Position numbers and translations under genes: made by a program
Shown here: positions 25,457 to 34,574 of the stretch, piece by piece
How positions within the stretch are numbered: the first letter of the stretch is position 1
Layout of the letters: each line of letters opens with the position of its first letter
The notes under the pieces: model-generated
What the model was told of the DNA's origin: nothing
The model's database searches: none
The model's input: only the letters and a program-made list of their open reading frames with translations
Virus record (IMG/VR): IMGVR_UViG_3300039448_000011
Span: 1 to 51,441 of that record
Strand: one strand, 5' to 3'
DNA from: a virus
Length of the DNA: 51,441 nt

Positions 25457-26695
25457 TTAAGCCGCTGATACCGCAGTATCGACAACCATCACACCCTGAT
25501 CATTTACGCGACCATTCTTGTCAGCGAAACGAATCTTCGCCTTGCCATCCATCCAGCGACAAGAGATTTCATGCGCGTTGCCATGGTCTGATTTCTCTTC
25601 GTGAATACCGACATAACCCATGTCGTCACCACTCTGAGAACCTGCATTACCGAACGCCCAACCAAGCGCCTGAGCACCCAGCAAGACACCGCGATGAATG
25701 TTTTCACCAACAGTAACTTGTGTCTCAGTAGCCGCATTGTTGTTCTGAGCAACATTAACTTCAGTGCCCGCCGCAAACTCAACCCAATTGCTATTCATCT
25801 TCTTAATCAGGATTCCTTCCCAGAAGTAGCAGTCACCGCTAAAGATCGGATTATTACTGATCGATGCAGTTCTCTTTGATGCCGCTGAGTACATTTCATT
25901 CCACTGCTTCGCGCTGGTCGTGGCCTTAAAGTCACGGAACTGGCGAGGAGTCAGATATAGAACGTACATCGGACTCTCGTCAGACATGATGTCGCCCTTA
26001 AGGCGAATAGGCTGCATGACCATGCTTTCCTGCTCGTCGATCTTCAGGCGCATATTCTCAACAGTGTCGAGAGTAAACACGTCCGCAGAATCGATGTTGC
26101 TTAGCGACGTTGCATCACCGCCGTAGAAGTGGCGGTCATACGTTGGCGCCTTGATCGGGTTAACCAGAATCTCATTGAATTCTGGATGATCAACACCCGG
26201 CACAATCAAGTGAGTTGCATTACGAGTACCACGAGCACCGGCAAGGTGGTACATGGTTGTCTCATCACAAAGACGGCTGTAGTAACCACCATTGCCTGCA
26301 AGCTCATTACGAGCAATAGCTTTAAGCTCATGCTCTGTACGCTGTTGGGCCATTTTGCCGCCCGGTTCAACCAAGTGTCGGCCCTGCAAGATTTTTAGAG
26401 CCATGGTAGATGCAGTCAAAGACTCACCACGACCTGCAATCTTTTTATCACCCATGGTTGGCAATTTATTGAGAATGTGGAACACGTCCATTTCAACTTC
26501 ATCACCAGCCACTTTTGCAAGGTTAGTAACACGAACAATCGGAGCGCCTTTGCCACTCTGACCACGAGTGCCACCATCTGCTTTTTTGTGACTCATATCA
26601 GCCGTATCAACCAATAAATTGGTAAAGGTTGGCTGGCGAGTCATGTCCGCAAATAGCGCACCATTTTGTACAACTTTAGGTTTTAATCCTGCCAT
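25457..26695 (-). CDS. Major capsid protein, N4-gp56 family, 412 aa
   Basis: Length and sequence fit the N4-gp56 coat family: an early LFADMTRQPTFTNLL, the basic Gly-rich stretch RGQSGKGAPIVRVTNL, then GDEVEMDVFHILNKLPTMGD, GRHLVEPGGKMAQQRTEHEL and a conserved YVLYLTPRQFRDFKA. The protein forms the HK97-fold icosahedral shell around the scaffold. Placed between scaffold (upstream) and decoration gene (downstream), the standard order. Good confidence in the family. Confidence 0.85.
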   Translation of the reverse strand: MAGLKPKVVQNGALFADMTRQPTFTNLLVDTADMSHKKADGGTRGQSGKGAPIVRVTNLAKVAGDEVEMDVFHILNKLPTMGDKKIAGRGESLTASTMALKILQGRHLVEPGGKMAQQRTEHELKAIARNELAGNGGYYSRLCDETTMYHLAGARGTRNATHLIVPGVDHPEFNEILVNPIKAPTYDRHFYGGDATSLSNIDSADVFTLDTVENMRLKIDEQESMVMQPIRLKGDIMSDESPMYVLYLTPRQFRDFKATTSAKQWNEMYSAASKRTASISNNPIFSGDCYFWEGILIKKMNSNWVEFAAGTEVNVAQNNNAATETQVTVGENIHRGVLLGAQALGWAFGNAGSQSGDDMGYVGIHEEKSDHGNAHEISCRWMDGKAKIRFADKNGRVNDQGVMVVDTAVSAA

Positions 26696-26724
26696 GATAG
26701 TTCTCTCTATTTAGCAGAAACCCA

Positions 26725-27708
26725 TCAGTACCAGCTCAGCACCTCATCAATCTGAGCCTGAGTCATGTTTGCCATTTCATCCTGAATTTGACCTTCAGAC
26801 ATGCCCTCAAGCCGCTCCTTTAACGACTTTTCAGCCGTAGGAGTTTGACCGATATCAGAGAGTGATTCGGGTACTGATGGATTTACTTTATCAATGATTT
26901 CCTTGGCGCGGTCTTTCGCGGATTTTTCCGGAGTTGCCGGGTCGCCAAAGGCTTGTTTTGTGAGTCTTTCCGCTTCGGCAAAGCGTTCTTCAAAGGTTTT
27001 TCCAGCCCATGCCGGGGAGTCTTTAAGGCGTTCGTCAATTGACTTGGCCATGTCCCAGCGGTCGGGGTCGGAGGTTTGCCATTTGGCGAGGTCTGGGTTA
27101 GCAGAAAGTGCGGCATTAACAGCTGATTGAACCTCAGGGCTTGGCCCTTGGGCTTTCTCAGCAACCTGCTCTGCTTGATTGACGTTCTTTATTTGCTGCT
27201 GCTGCAGCCGGAACATCGTTCGCGCATTTTTTGCTTCAATAGAATTGACGCCGTAGTCTTCCTCTACGTCGCGCAAATCTTTCTCGGTAATTGCATCAGG
27301 GTCGGAGAATGCATCTTCTACATTTACTCCGTTGCGCTCCATGCGCGTTTTTGCGTTATCGATTGCAGATTGATTTGCTTCAATCTTGCTATTTGCTTCC
27401 TGCAAGTCAGCCCTAAGCTGAGCCGCTTCTTTACGCGCAGCTTCTAGCACCGCGTAGGGAATGTCGTGCTCGCCATCCTTACTTTTAATTACCGGGGTTT
27501 TTTCGTGGCTGGACGTATCGCCATTGTCATCACCGCTAGGTTCATCTTTCGCTGCTGGTTCTGCTTCAACTTCAGCATCGTCAGTTGCTTCAGATTCATC
27601 CTTTTCGGCTCCAACTTCGTCCTCTTCCGAATAACCAGAGGCTGCCAGCGCTGCTTCAATTGCTGCCGGGTCACCACTTAAAATCGCATCATTCAATTCT
27701 TCGCTCAT
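26725..27708 (-). CDS. Scaffolding protein, 327 aa
   Basis: Very acidic and helical: an Asp/Glu-rich N terminus (SEEDEVGAEKDESEATDDAE), a coiled coil around residues 90-130 (EAARKEAAQLRADLQEANSK) and a helical C terminus ending MTQAQIDEVLSWY. It stands immediately before the coat gene. Assembly scaffolds have this composition and place; they guide procapsid assembly and leave before DNA filling. The basic coat-binding end expected in scaffolds is not obvious. Confidence 0.75.
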   Translation of the reverse strand: MSEELNDAILSGDPAAIEAALAASGYSEEDEVGAEKDESEATDDAEVEAEPAAKDEPSGDDNGDTSSHEKTPVIKSKDGEHDIPYAVLEAARKEAAQLRADLQEANSKIEANQSAIDNAKTRMERNGVNVEDAFSDPDAITEKDLRDVEEDYGVNSIEAKNARTMFRLQQQQIKNVNQAEQVAEKAQGPSPEVQSAVNAALSANPDLAKWQTSDPDRWDMAKSIDERLKDSPAWAGKTFEERFAEAERLTKQAFGDPATPEKSAKDRAKEIIDKVNPSVPESLSDIGQTPTAEKSLKERLEGMSEGQIQDEMANMTQAQIDEVLSWY

Positions 27709-27803
27709 TTCTCACCTGTCTGCTGTATCGCTAAGCTGCGTAGTTTTCGTTTGCCTTTCGGCGTTTTGCCGTCACGACCTCGGCTTTCGTGAATTCGGGA
27801 CAC

Positions 27804-27827
27804 AAAAAAACCCGCACTTGGCGGGTT
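27804..27827 (-). terminator. Rho-independent terminator between portal and scaffold genes
   Basis: Minus strand AACCCGC CAAGT GCGGGTT followed by T7 (27804-27810). Sits in a 135-base gap that otherwise shows only a second weak GC hairpin. It should separate low-level portal expression from high-level scaffold/coat expression. Confidence 0.8.
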
Positions 27828-27843
27828 CGTTGTTGAATTCTTT

Positions 27844-29871
27844 TTAGGCTGTTTGCAGCCAACTACTAGGAAGCGGCGGAGGCGTCTCTGATTCGCGCTG
27901 AATATCCGCAATCATTTCCTGCTGCTTCACTTTTTCTGTTTCGGTTTTGGCTTCAGTTAATTTAGCTTCGGCTTCGGTTTTATTGATTTTCCCAATCAGC
28001 TCTTCAAGTTTTAACTGAATATCTTTCATGTGAATATCCTTCAGCATTTCTTGTTCTTGCTGCTGCTTAGCCATGCCTTCTTGCTCTTCCGGCGTCATTG
28101 TTTCCGGATCAACATCACCCGTAACCTTCTGAACCAGCTTCATTAAATCAACGCGCTTCTCTTCAGGAATATCTAATTGCTCGACAACCAACCCAAGACC
28201 AGCCGCTTGAAACTCCCCGGGTAGCTTGCTAATGAAGTCCATAAGCATTTGAGAAACTTGAGCGCGGTAACCGGCAGACTGCTGAACCTCACCAAGAACA
28301 ACCTGTGTTTTAGCGTGTGCGATCGCATTGCTAACTTCGCCTTCTTCGCCTTCTTGCTGGTTTAGAACAACTTGCTTGGCACCCTTGCCGAGCTTGCCAG
28401 GAACCATGACAGAAACGTTTCTCTTTTCCGTGAGCTCTTCAACTTCATGTGCAAGCACCAGCTCACCAATCATTTGACGAGACATATGATAATTATCATT
28501 TATCTCCGCCAGTGTTGTTGCGCCTTGCTCAACAAGAGAATTAATTGCAACGCCAGACTTGGCACCACCTTCTTTCCCGAGGAACGAATCGTAAATACCC
28601 GCAACATCCTGAATGAGGGTTTTAGCTTCCTGCATTACTTGGAATTGCTGCCCGCTTATGCCTTGGTCTGACTCAACCTTAAATAACGGCCCATCTTTGC
28701 GTTTAGCGCTAAGACCGTTCAATTTAATAATGCCGTCCGCTTGATGGGCTTGCTGGCGCAAATCATTGTCAGTCATCGACGTGGCATCATCATCCATCGT
28801 AATGCGCTTGTAATTCAGATCGCCGGTTAAGCGAATTCGTCTGAAATTGATTTCATCTTGCGGGCTAAGCATTGGGCGAGCCAAGCCGTAAGGAATCCCC
28901 GTCTCATCTTCACGTGCACCAATAAACGGCACATACGGAAACATATTGCGCGGATGTGGGCTTTCCATGTCAGTGACAAAGTGGGGCCCTATATACCAGC
29001 TCAGGCGCAGACTAGGGATTGGACTGCGTGAAATATTGACTCGACCAGAGTTCACCAACGCAACGTGCATTGGATTGTTTTCATCGAACACGACTGCGCG
29101 ACCATCTTCAGTGCGTAGTACTACGCCGTCTTTCCATACGCGATAATACAGTTCGTAAACTTTCACCATGTCGCGATGGGGAAGTAGCCATTCTTTTTCA
29201 TCACGAGTGCTGTACTGATATTCGCGATACGCTTGACTTAATACATCACCCTTAACCGCAGATTCATTCATGTCGTAGGACGACCACATACCAAGCGACT
29301 GATCGATGATGTCTGCTTTATTTCTGAATGCGGATTTAGCCTCGTCTTTATCTACCCAGCGCTCACGTAGCAGCCAACGACAATTGCTTAAATCGTTGCG
29401 AGTTCGCCAATCAAAACTGATTTCATTTCTGTGCACTGGCTGAATTAAATACTTGGACGCCAGCGGATCTTTATTCTTTTTAACTTCGGCCCAGCCAATG
29501 CCGCCAACAATTTGAGCTTTGTACGATTCAGCACATGCATTGTTTGCTTTACCAGTTCGAAGCCCCTCATTGACTCGAACATTCAAACCTTCGGCTACGT
29601 CTTTGAATTCATCGTCATCGGCCTGCACAAACCAATCGGTACGACTGCGCGCCTCCATGCCCAAAACACCATTAATTGCTGGCTGAATTAAGTTGGTGAT
29701 CAATATCGGCATTTTTTTAGATTTCAGCGCCTCAATAACCTCAGGCGCTAATTGGTTGCCGTCGTAATACTGATGGCAGCGAGACGCCATGCCTCGCCAT
29801 TCAGGCTGATAGTCACGCTCTTGCAGTATTCTATTTAGCCGCATTGAGTGCTTAATATTGCTTTCCATCAT
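27844..29871 (-). CDS. Portal protein (P22-like), 675 aa
   Basis: Typical portal features: N-terminal helical domain with MASRCHQYYDGNQLAPEVIE, ITNLIQPAINGVLGMEARSR, EISFDWRTRNDLSNCRWLLRERW; central PHPRNMFPYVPFIGAREDETG-type segment (residues 310-330) and YGLARPMLSPQDEINFRRI; C-terminal coiled coil and Glu/Lys tail (residues 600-660). It forms the dodecameric DNA gate of the head. Starts in an ATGA overlap with the terminase large subunit gene. Confidence 0.85.
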   Translation of the reverse strand: MMESNIKHSMRLNRILQERDYQPEWRGMASRCHQYYDGNQLAPEVIEALKSKKMPILITNLIQPAINGVLGMEARSRTDWFVQADDDEFKDVAEGLNVRVNEGLRTGKANNACAESYKAQIVGGIGWAEVKKNKDPLASKYLIQPVHRNEISFDWRTRNDLSNCRWLLRERWVDKDEAKSAFRNKADIIDQSLGMWSSYDMNESAVKGDVLSQAYREYQYSTRDEKEWLLPHRDMVKVYELYYRVWKDGVVLRTEDGRAVVFDENNPMHVALVNSGRVNISRSPIPSLRLSWYIGPHFVTDMESPHPRNMFPYVPFIGAREDETGIPYGLARPMLSPQDEINFRRIRLTGDLNYKRITMDDDATSMTDNDLRQQAHQADGIIKLNGLSAKRKDGPLFKVESDQGISGQQFQVMQEAKTLIQDVAGIYDSFLGKEGGAKSGVAINSLVEQGATTLAEINDNYHMSRQMIGELVLAHEVEELTEKRNVSVMVPGKLGKGAKQVVLNQQEGEEGEVSNAIAHAKTQVVLGEVQQSAGYRAQVSQMLMDFISKLPGEFQAAGLGLVVEQLDIPEEKRVDLMKLVQKVTGDVDPETMTPEEQEGMAKQQQEQEMLKDIHMKDIQLKLEELIGKINKTEAEAKLTEAKTETEKVKQQEMIADIQRESETPPPLPSSWLQTA

Positions 29872-31349
29872 GCCATCCAGTGATCGGAGTTTGTTGTTTT
29901 CACGCTAGCGCCCGGTGTGGGTGGAGTTGTCATTGCTTCAATCAGCATCATTATCAAATACCGCATAGCGTCCATTAAGTGGTCATTCTCTTTCACGACC
30001 TTGCCGTTATCGTCGCGACGATAAAGACCTATCTCATGCCAGATACCGCTCAAATTACTGAATATTTTTAATCGACCGGTGGCAAACCGCTCATTGACTG
30101 CAAATATTCCGGCTTCCACTGCATTGTCGGCCTTCACTAAATTGAGCTTGTTATTTATGACGTAGATATCAAAAAGATTTTCACCGTCTTTTTGGCTTCG
30201 ACCTTTGGATGCAGGATCGATCGCACCAATCATCCAACTACCGCGGGCTTTAATTGCAGCCGAGTGTTCAGCGGGAGTTACGTGTCCCATGTAATGCTCT
30301 GAATACAGATAAACAACATCGTTATCCCTGTCCCACGCCCCCCAAATAACTGCTGTCTTCTTCCAGCCAACATCCATTCCAAATGCCTTAGGCCAATGCT
30401 TCGGCAAAATAAATGGCTTACATTTAAGGTCTTCCGGGTCGTAGGGGTAAATCGCACCTTCACCCAGCGAAGGCTCGCCATCCATTCGGGCTTTTAATTG
30501 GTGCGGTTTTAACTTCAGCGACTTAATGAGTTTATTTTTCTGCTCTTCAGTTAGGTGTGGCGCATGTTTCCAGCCAGCCTTAACTAAATAGCGGGGATTT
30601 TCTTTATCACCCAGAACCTGTTCTTTGCATGAATCAAGAAACGCAAGAACCAGGTCAGTCAGACCACTTAACGGAGTGAACGTTAGAATAAAAATACCGT
30701 CCGTGGTCATCGTTCGAATCAACGCCTCTTCATAAACGTCGTAAGGACACTCCTCATCCATCCAAATGATGTCTTCTTCCGTTCCTTGGAAGATTTTTCG
30801 CCCCTGGTCATAAGAGCGAAGCTTTAATATCGACCACTCACCACTTGTGTGCTTAACCGGCACTGAGTCATAAGCATCAGAAACACCCGGCTTAATTGTC
30901 GGCTTGCCAAGCAGGTGCTTGGGAATAATCCCAGTACCCCAAAGATCGGTACCGTATTTACCACCAAGCAATTTCTTTTGAATAATGTCCCGCGTTGTCT
31001 GGTTCGTATCACCCGCCGCCAGCGCAGCAACGTTCCGATTAAATCGCTTGCCATCCCACCATTCAGGATAAAGCCCAGAAAGGTGCAGATAAATTTCATA
31101 GCCGCCCGCTTCGGTTTTACCAACGCGGTTACCGGCCATGAATAGCCGTTCAGAGTGATAAGCGCCCGCTGTAAAAAATTCGCAGTGCTTCGTGTACCGC
31201 TCTCGACGAAATTCACCTTTATCAGGAAACAAATCAACAACGCGGTTGTACCTGTTCCGTCGGTCTCGCTCTTCACATAACGCGAGTAATTCTAATTTTT
31301 CCTCACGACTAAGATGATGCAGATGCGGTAAGTCTTCTGATCCGCTCAT
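29868..31349 (-). CDS. terL: Terminase large subunit, 493 aa
   Basis: Walker A MAGNRVGKTEAG (about residues 72-83), Walker B DIIWMDEE (about 195-202) with the following catalytic Glu, coupling motif LTFTPLSGLTD, and nuclease Asp in KAFGMDVGWKKTAV (about 330) with a later AIDPASKG and ENDHLMDAMRYL. These are the ATPase and RNase H-like nuclease of a packaging motor. Overlaps the small subunit gene by 41 bases. Whether packaging is headful or cos is not visible. Confidence 0.9.
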   Translation of the reverse strand: MSGSEDLPHLHHLSREEKLELLALCEERDRRNRYNRVVDLFPDKGEFRRERYTKHCEFFTAGAYHSERLFMAGNRVGKTEAGGYEIYLHLSGLYPEWWDGKRFNRNVAALAAGDTNQTTRDIIQKKLLGGKYGTDLWGTGIIPKHLLGKPTIKPGVSDAYDSVPVKHTSGEWSILKLRSYDQGRKIFQGTEEDIIWMDEECPYDVYEEALIRTMTTDGIFILTFTPLSGLTDLVLAFLDSCKEQVLGDKENPRYLVKAGWKHAPHLTEEQKNKLIKSLKLKPHQLKARMDGEPSLGEGAIYPYDPEDLKCKPFILPKHWPKAFGMDVGWKKTAVIWGAWDRDNDVVYLYSEHYMGHVTPAEHSAAIKARGSWMIGAIDPASKGRSQKDGENLFDIYVINNKLNLVKADNAVEAGIFAVNERFATGRLKIFSNLSGIWHEIGLYRRDDNGKVVKENDHLMDAMRYLIMMLIEAMTTPPTPGASVKTTNSDHWMA

Positions 31350-31890
31350 CTAATTGCTCATCTGTTAGTTTTTGTTCAAAAGGCTTGTCTTCTTTCTCAG
31401 CGTCCATGTTGAACGCTCGGCGCTCGATCTTGACTATTTTCTCAAGCGACGTTGTTAGTCCTGTCGCCGCCTTGGCCAAATAATCGAGAGGAATATCAAT
31501 CGTTATCGGCCCGTCGTTCGTATCGACCGTGATATTGCCCTTATCCAATTGCTCATCCATTTTGTTGAGCATTTTTCCAATAATGCTTCTGCATGATGCG
31601 GCGTAGGATCGGTGCTGAAATACAACGCTTGCAGCCGTCATTGCGGCGGCATTGATAATGTCGTCGTCACTTGGACGATCCACCGAAGACTCTTCTTTGC
31701 CAGCAATTAAAATATCTTTAGTCTTATCTTTGACTTTTTTGCTGAGGTCTTTTGTCCAGCCTTCGCGCTTTGCTCGCTTGCTAATCGTTCCAGTCTGAGG
31801 GCCGTGCATAGTCTCAAGTTGACGCAACGAGTACTGGCCAGTGCGATAGTCTCGCTCAACTGCAGCCCAGTCATAATTACGATTTTTCAT
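31309..31890 (-). CDS. terS: Terminase small subunit, 193 aa
   Basis: N-terminal DNA-binding region: WAAVERDYRTGQYSLRQLET, then GTISKRAKREGWTKDLSKKV, a helix-turn-helix typical of small terminase subunits. Middle helices for oligomerisation and an acidic C terminus with DEQLDERIRRLTASASS that would touch the large subunit. Start ATG has GGTGAG just upstream, right after the terminator at 31903-31932. Confidence 0.75.
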   Translation of the reverse strand: MKNRNYDWAAVERDYRTGQYSLRQLETMHGPQTGTISKRAKREGWTKDLSKKVKDKTKDILIAGKEESSVDRPSDDDIINAAAMTAASVVFQHRSYAASCRSIIGKMLNKMDEQLDKGNITVDTNDGPITIDIPLDYLAKAATGLTTSLEKIVKIERRAFNMDAEKEDKPFEQKLTDEQLDERIRRLTASASS

Positions 31891-31902
31891 AAACTCACCA
31901 AT

Positions 31903-31932
31903 AAAAAAGCCCTGACGTGGGCAGGGCTTTTA
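31903..31932. terminator. Bidirectional terminator upstream of terS
   Basis: AGCCCTG ACGTGG GCAGGGCT with T6 on the minus strand (31903-31908) and TTTTAAT on the plus side. Stem of seven or eight base pairs. It separates the lysis-type genes from the packaging genes. Confidence 0.75.
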
Positions 31933-31961
31933 ATCTCTTTAATTTTGTCGCTCGTCAGCTT

Positions 31962-32255
31962 TCAGAGTCCGATTCCCTGAGCTGTGTCCCGACAATACTC
32001 CACGTTACGGAAATAAATCAGCAGCGCGTGAATGTCGCGCTCCTTTAAAACAACTTCATCATCTAGCGCAGGTGGTAATGCTGGCACTTCTGGCAAGCAC
32101 CGGCTAACCATCATCACATCATCAACCGACACTGATTGATCATCATCAATCGGAAGAATTAGATCCTTCGCTGTCTTTAGTGTCGCGCACCCGCTCACGG
32201 AGAAAGCGCCTATTCCACCGACCAACAGGATCATCATTGATTTCTTCGATATCAT
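31962..32255 (-). CDS. Lipoprotein, candidate outer-membrane spanin component, 97 aa
   Basis: Signal-anchor MMILLVGGIGAFSVSGC with lipobox SVSGC, so the mature N-terminal Cys would be acylated in the inner or outer membrane. After the lipobox there is a Pro-rich stretch CLPEVPALPPALDDE, the kind of region found in Rz1-type o-spanins. It overlaps the gene at 32146-32352 in another frame, as spanin pairs often do. The true start may be the Met at residue 7 or 8. Spanin role is plausible but unproven. Confidence 0.55.
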   Translation of the reverse strand: MISKKSMMILLVGGIGAFSVSGCATLKTAKDLILPIDDDQSVSVDDVMMVSRCLPEVPALPPALDDEVVLKERDIHALLIYFRNVEYCRDTAQGIGL

Positions 32256-32352
32256 GGCGATACATATCCTCTTTTTTTGTTTTGATAAATGAACTGAGCA
32301 GACTGATAAACTCAGAAATAGATTTTATCGCTGCAACAAACCCGGTATTCAC
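32146..32352 (-). CDS. Hypothetical small lysis-region protein, 68 aa
   Basis: GTG start in a GTGA overlap with the upstream gene. The N terminus is a mildly hydrophobic helix (VAAIKSISEFISLLSSFI) and the rest is highly charged (HDIEEINDDPVGRWNRRFLR). The IEEINDDPVGRW segment resembles a small protein often found next to phage holin genes. No full transmembrane helix, so an i-spanin call is not supported. Confidence 0.45.
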   Translation of the reverse strand: MNTGFVAAIKSISEFISLLSSFIKTKKEDMYRHDIEEINDDPVGRWNRRFLRERVRDTKDSEGSNSSD

Positions 32353-32687
32353 TTTAGTGCCCGATCAACTAAGTTGCGGTCAATCTTAAGCCCTGACGTT
32401 TGCTTGGCCCTGAAAACTTGCAGTGCAAACAATTCCAGCAGCTTATACGCTTTCCCTAGCAGCAAATTGTCCCGAGGCGTCGGCGTTAGGGAGACTATGA
32501 TCGAAAACACCGGCACCAGCAGATAGAGCGCGGCGATAACTCGCTCAAATGTATTCAGCACAGACCACAATCCAATGACCATCGTCATAAAGTCGATATT
32601 AACCGCGGCGGGTAATGCTTCTTCCGCGAATACAGGAATAGCGAGCACGGAAAGTACCAGTGCCAATAATACTGTTAGGAGTTTCAT
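32349..32687 (-). CDS. Small membrane protein with signal-like N terminus, holin candidate, 112 aa
   Basis: N terminus KLLTVLLALVLSVLAIPVFA looks like a cleavable signal or anchor; a second hydrophobic span lies near residues 50-70 (VIAALYLLVPVFSIIVSL). The C terminus is basic (LKIDRNLVDRALK). Two membrane segments and its neighbours suggest a holin or pinholin-like role, but this is inference. AAGGAAATC precedes the ATG. Confidence 0.5.
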   Translation of the reverse strand: MKLLTVLLALVLSVLAIPVFAEEALPAAVNIDFMTMVIGLWSVLNTFERVIAALYLLVPVFSIIVSLTPTPRDNLLLGKAYKLLELFALQVFRAKQTSGLKIDRNLVDRALK

Positions 32688-32716
32688 GTGATTTCCTTGG
32701 TTTTTTTACTTAAGGG

Positions 32717-33061
32717 TTAGCTTTCTACAGATTCGCAGGCGTTAAGAGCGTCATCGTGGAGCTTTTGCTTAAGTGCGTAGCCTTCTAGCTCCCAGACTTG
32801 GCTTTGCGAGTTATCAATCGCAACTTTTTCACCAATTTCTGCGTTATCATTTTCTGGAGAAACGCTACAAGAGGGCTTACCAACAACCGCAAAGCCGTTT
32901 TCCATTGTCAACACAGCCCAGCGCAACGTCTGCCCTGTTTTTGTAACATGCTTAACAATTTCCACATCTGCAATTTTTTTGTGTAAGCCGTCGAGAGTGA
33001 CGCGAGGTGCATTTAGCCCTTTCTCTTCAATTTCTTTTTCAATGTCTAGGTCTTTCATCAT
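32717..33061 (-). CDS. N4 gp49 / Sf6 gp66-family protein, 114 aa
   Basis: The sequence has the family pattern: acidic start, EKGLNAPRVTLDGLHKKIAD, LRWAVLTMENGFAVVGKPSC, SVSPENDNAEIGEKVAIDNS and VWELEGYALKQKL. This family of 100-residue phage proteins is common but has no established function. It lies in the lysis/late-leader area. Start at the first of two adjacent ATGs. Confidence 0.75.
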   Translation of the reverse strand: MMKDLDIEKEIEEKGLNAPRVTLDGLHKKIADVEIVKHVTKTGQTLRWAVLTMENGFAVVGKPSCSVSPENDNAEIGEKVAIDNSQSQVWELEGYALKQKLHDDALNACESVES

Positions 33062-33071
33062 CTTACCCTAA

Positions 33072-33377
33072 TTATTTTGTTTCAAGCTCATACAGCAACA
33101 CGCACAAATAGTTTGTTGTAATGTGCGGTTCGTTTTGGCTTCTTTTTTTAATTGTGACTACCGGCCTCTTCATTGAGATAGCGCTTCCATCTGAAACGGG
33201 CTGCCATTCTCCATTCCAAACACCTTCACTACCCCTAAGCTCTTTCAACGCGGAGGCGAATAAATCAATGTGATCTTCAAGGTTATAATCCTCAGTCATC
33301 ACCAATTCGATTTTTTGAATTTTTTGCTTGGGCATTAAAAATGAACTCCCCTGAAGAGTGCTTTTTGAAGTCATCAT
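33072..33377 (-). CDS. Hypothetical late protein, 101 aa
   Basis: Unknown family. A basic N-terminal region (STLQGSSFLMPKQKIQKIE), then helices (LEDHIDLFASALKEL) and beta strands ending TTNYLCVLLYELETK. Overlaps the endolysin gene stop by four bases (ATGATG start), so it is translationally coupled. No signal peptide or membrane segment. It could be a regulator or chaperone of lysis, but there is no evidence. Confidence 0.5.
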   Translation of the reverse strand: MMTSKSTLQGSSFLMPKQKIQKIELVMTEDYNLEDHIDLFASALKELRGSEGVWNGEWQPVSDGSAISMKRPVVTIKKRSQNEPHITTNYLCVLLYELETK

Positions 33378-33856
33378 CTTGCCCCTGCTAATAAATTAAT
33401 CACATCCAGATTCGGACGCGGTGAAATTGTATTTCGAATGCCGTCTTTATCCTGCAACCAGATAATAGGATTACCACTCGCACTCGAACGAGTATCTAAG
33501 TGCAGCATGAGCGTTGGCTTATCGTTCAGCACCTTATCAAAATAAATACCGATACCGCCGAAACCGCAGCGAACTGCAATGAGTAGCGCATGGATTGGAT
33601 CGCAGTTAACAAACACATCACCCGCGCTACTTAATCGCATATTGCCGTCACTGCCAATGAAATGCTGACTCGTAACGCTACCATCCGTGCGAATCCAGCC
33701 ACCCTTAACCGGCGACGGATTAACCGTGCACGCTAACTGAACGCGAAAGAACTCTAATTTATAAATAAAATCCGGAGACATCTTCTCAAGAACGCCCGCC
33801 GGAAATTCACCCGGCGTAAAATTCTCAATATCAGACCAGTCAATGATTTGTTTCAT
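33374..33856 (-). CDS. Endolysin, M15-family peptidase-like, 160 aa
   Basis: Start at ATG 33856 (MKQIIDWSDIENFTPGEF), in an ATGA overlap with the upstream gene. The FTPGEF start, a His-containing segment (VTSQHFIGSDGN then AGDVFV) and GIGIYFDKV...LMLHLDTRSS match the M15/VanY-type fold, where His, Asp and His bind zinc (HLDxR near residue 130). It would cleave peptide bonds in host peptidoglycan at lysis. The SxxHxxGxxxD motif is longer than usual, so activity should be tested. Confidence 0.65.
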   Translation of the reverse strand: MKQIIDWSDIENFTPGEFPAGVLEKMSPDFIYKLEFFRVQLACTVNPSPVKGGWIRTDGSVTSQHFIGSDGNMRLSSAGDVFVNCDPIHALLIAVRCGFGGIGIYFDKVLNDKPTLMLHLDTRSSASGNPIIWLQDKDGIRNTISPRPNLDVINLLAGAR

Positions 33857-34209
33857 GTGAATGCCTTGTAAATTCTTAGCGCAGTACCAATCAGGAAGCA
33901 CAGCGGAATTACCGTTAGCGCCATTCCTACCTTTGCAACAACCCCAGCATCATAAAATTCTTCATTCTTATCCGCTTGCCATGCTTGTCGGCAATGATTA
34001 GGCCCATCGAGCGGCTTGAATGAGTAATTGATCAATCGCTCCTGAGCAACCCAGAAGCTATCCGATCCACGCGCAGCAAAATAACCAGTACGCGCAGAAA
34101 TGGTCGAGTCAGGATTTCCGCGGAACACTGCATTGCCGGATTGATCGAGTGACAGCAGCAGGTTGTGAACATACCCGTTCTTTTTGAGCTGTTTGAGCTG
34201 TTCGCTCAT
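33853..34209 (-). CDS. Late protein with C-terminal membrane helix, 118 aa
   Basis: N-terminal KQLKKNGYVHNLLLSLDQSGNA with the motif FRGNPDSTISARTGYFAARG, seen in a recurring phage family next to endolysins, and a C-terminal transmembrane helix (VGMALTVIPLCFLIGTALRI) with a short basic end. It overlaps both neighbours. The family is widespread in tailed phages; its role in lysis or assembly is not established. Confidence 0.55.
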   Translation of the reverse strand: MSEQLKQLKKNGYVHNLLLSLDQSGNAVFRGNPDSTISARTGYFAARGSDSFWVAQERLINYSFKPLDGPNHCRQAWQADKNEEFYDAGVVAKVGMALTVIPLCFLIGTALRIYKAFT

Positions 34210-34574
34210 ACTGCCTCCTGTTCGTTTCCCAATTCAGTTGATTCAGCCGCGGCAGCTTTGCGCATGGCGATGATCATGGCGTCGATTTCTTCCCAGCTCA
34301 TCGGCAACGTTCGCTCGTGATATACGTCGTTTCCGTCAGTGTGCTCAAGCATCGTGCTGAGTAACTTAAATTCATCATTGCTTAAGTAGCCTTCAGGCGT
34401 AACCGGGGTGCCGTCCTCATCTTGAAACTCAAGGCCACGCAACAGCCAGACGGTTAAAGGTTGGCCATTTTTAGTAACGTCCACAGGGATTGGCGTGTGA
34501 TTAGCACGCGGAATAACTGATTCAGCAATTAAAATAGAATACGTGTCCGCAGCGCGGCGGGTGGAAATACTCAT
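34206..34574 (-). CDS. Hypothetical late protein, 122 aa
   Basis: Contains a beta-type segment (TPIPVDVTKNGQPLTVWLLRGL) and helices with YLSNDEFKLLSTMLEHTDGN and SWEEIDAMIIAMRKAAAAES. Acidic, no membrane segment. Four-base overlaps on both sides make it part of the tail-fibre/lysis unit. It could be a fibre chaperone given its place after the fibre-like gene, but this is a guess. Confidence 0.5.
   Translation of the reverse strand: MSISTRRAADTYSILIAESVIPRANHTPIPVDVTKNGQPLTVWLLRGLEFQDEDGTPVTPEGYLSNDEFKLLSTMLEHTDGNDVYHERTLPMSWEEIDAMIIAMRKAAAAESTELGNEQEAV

Noticed and set aside
31962-32352. Firm Rz/Rz1 spanin pair call
   Set aside because: The overlapping frame lacks a transmembrane helix, so only the lipoprotein half looks spanin-like.
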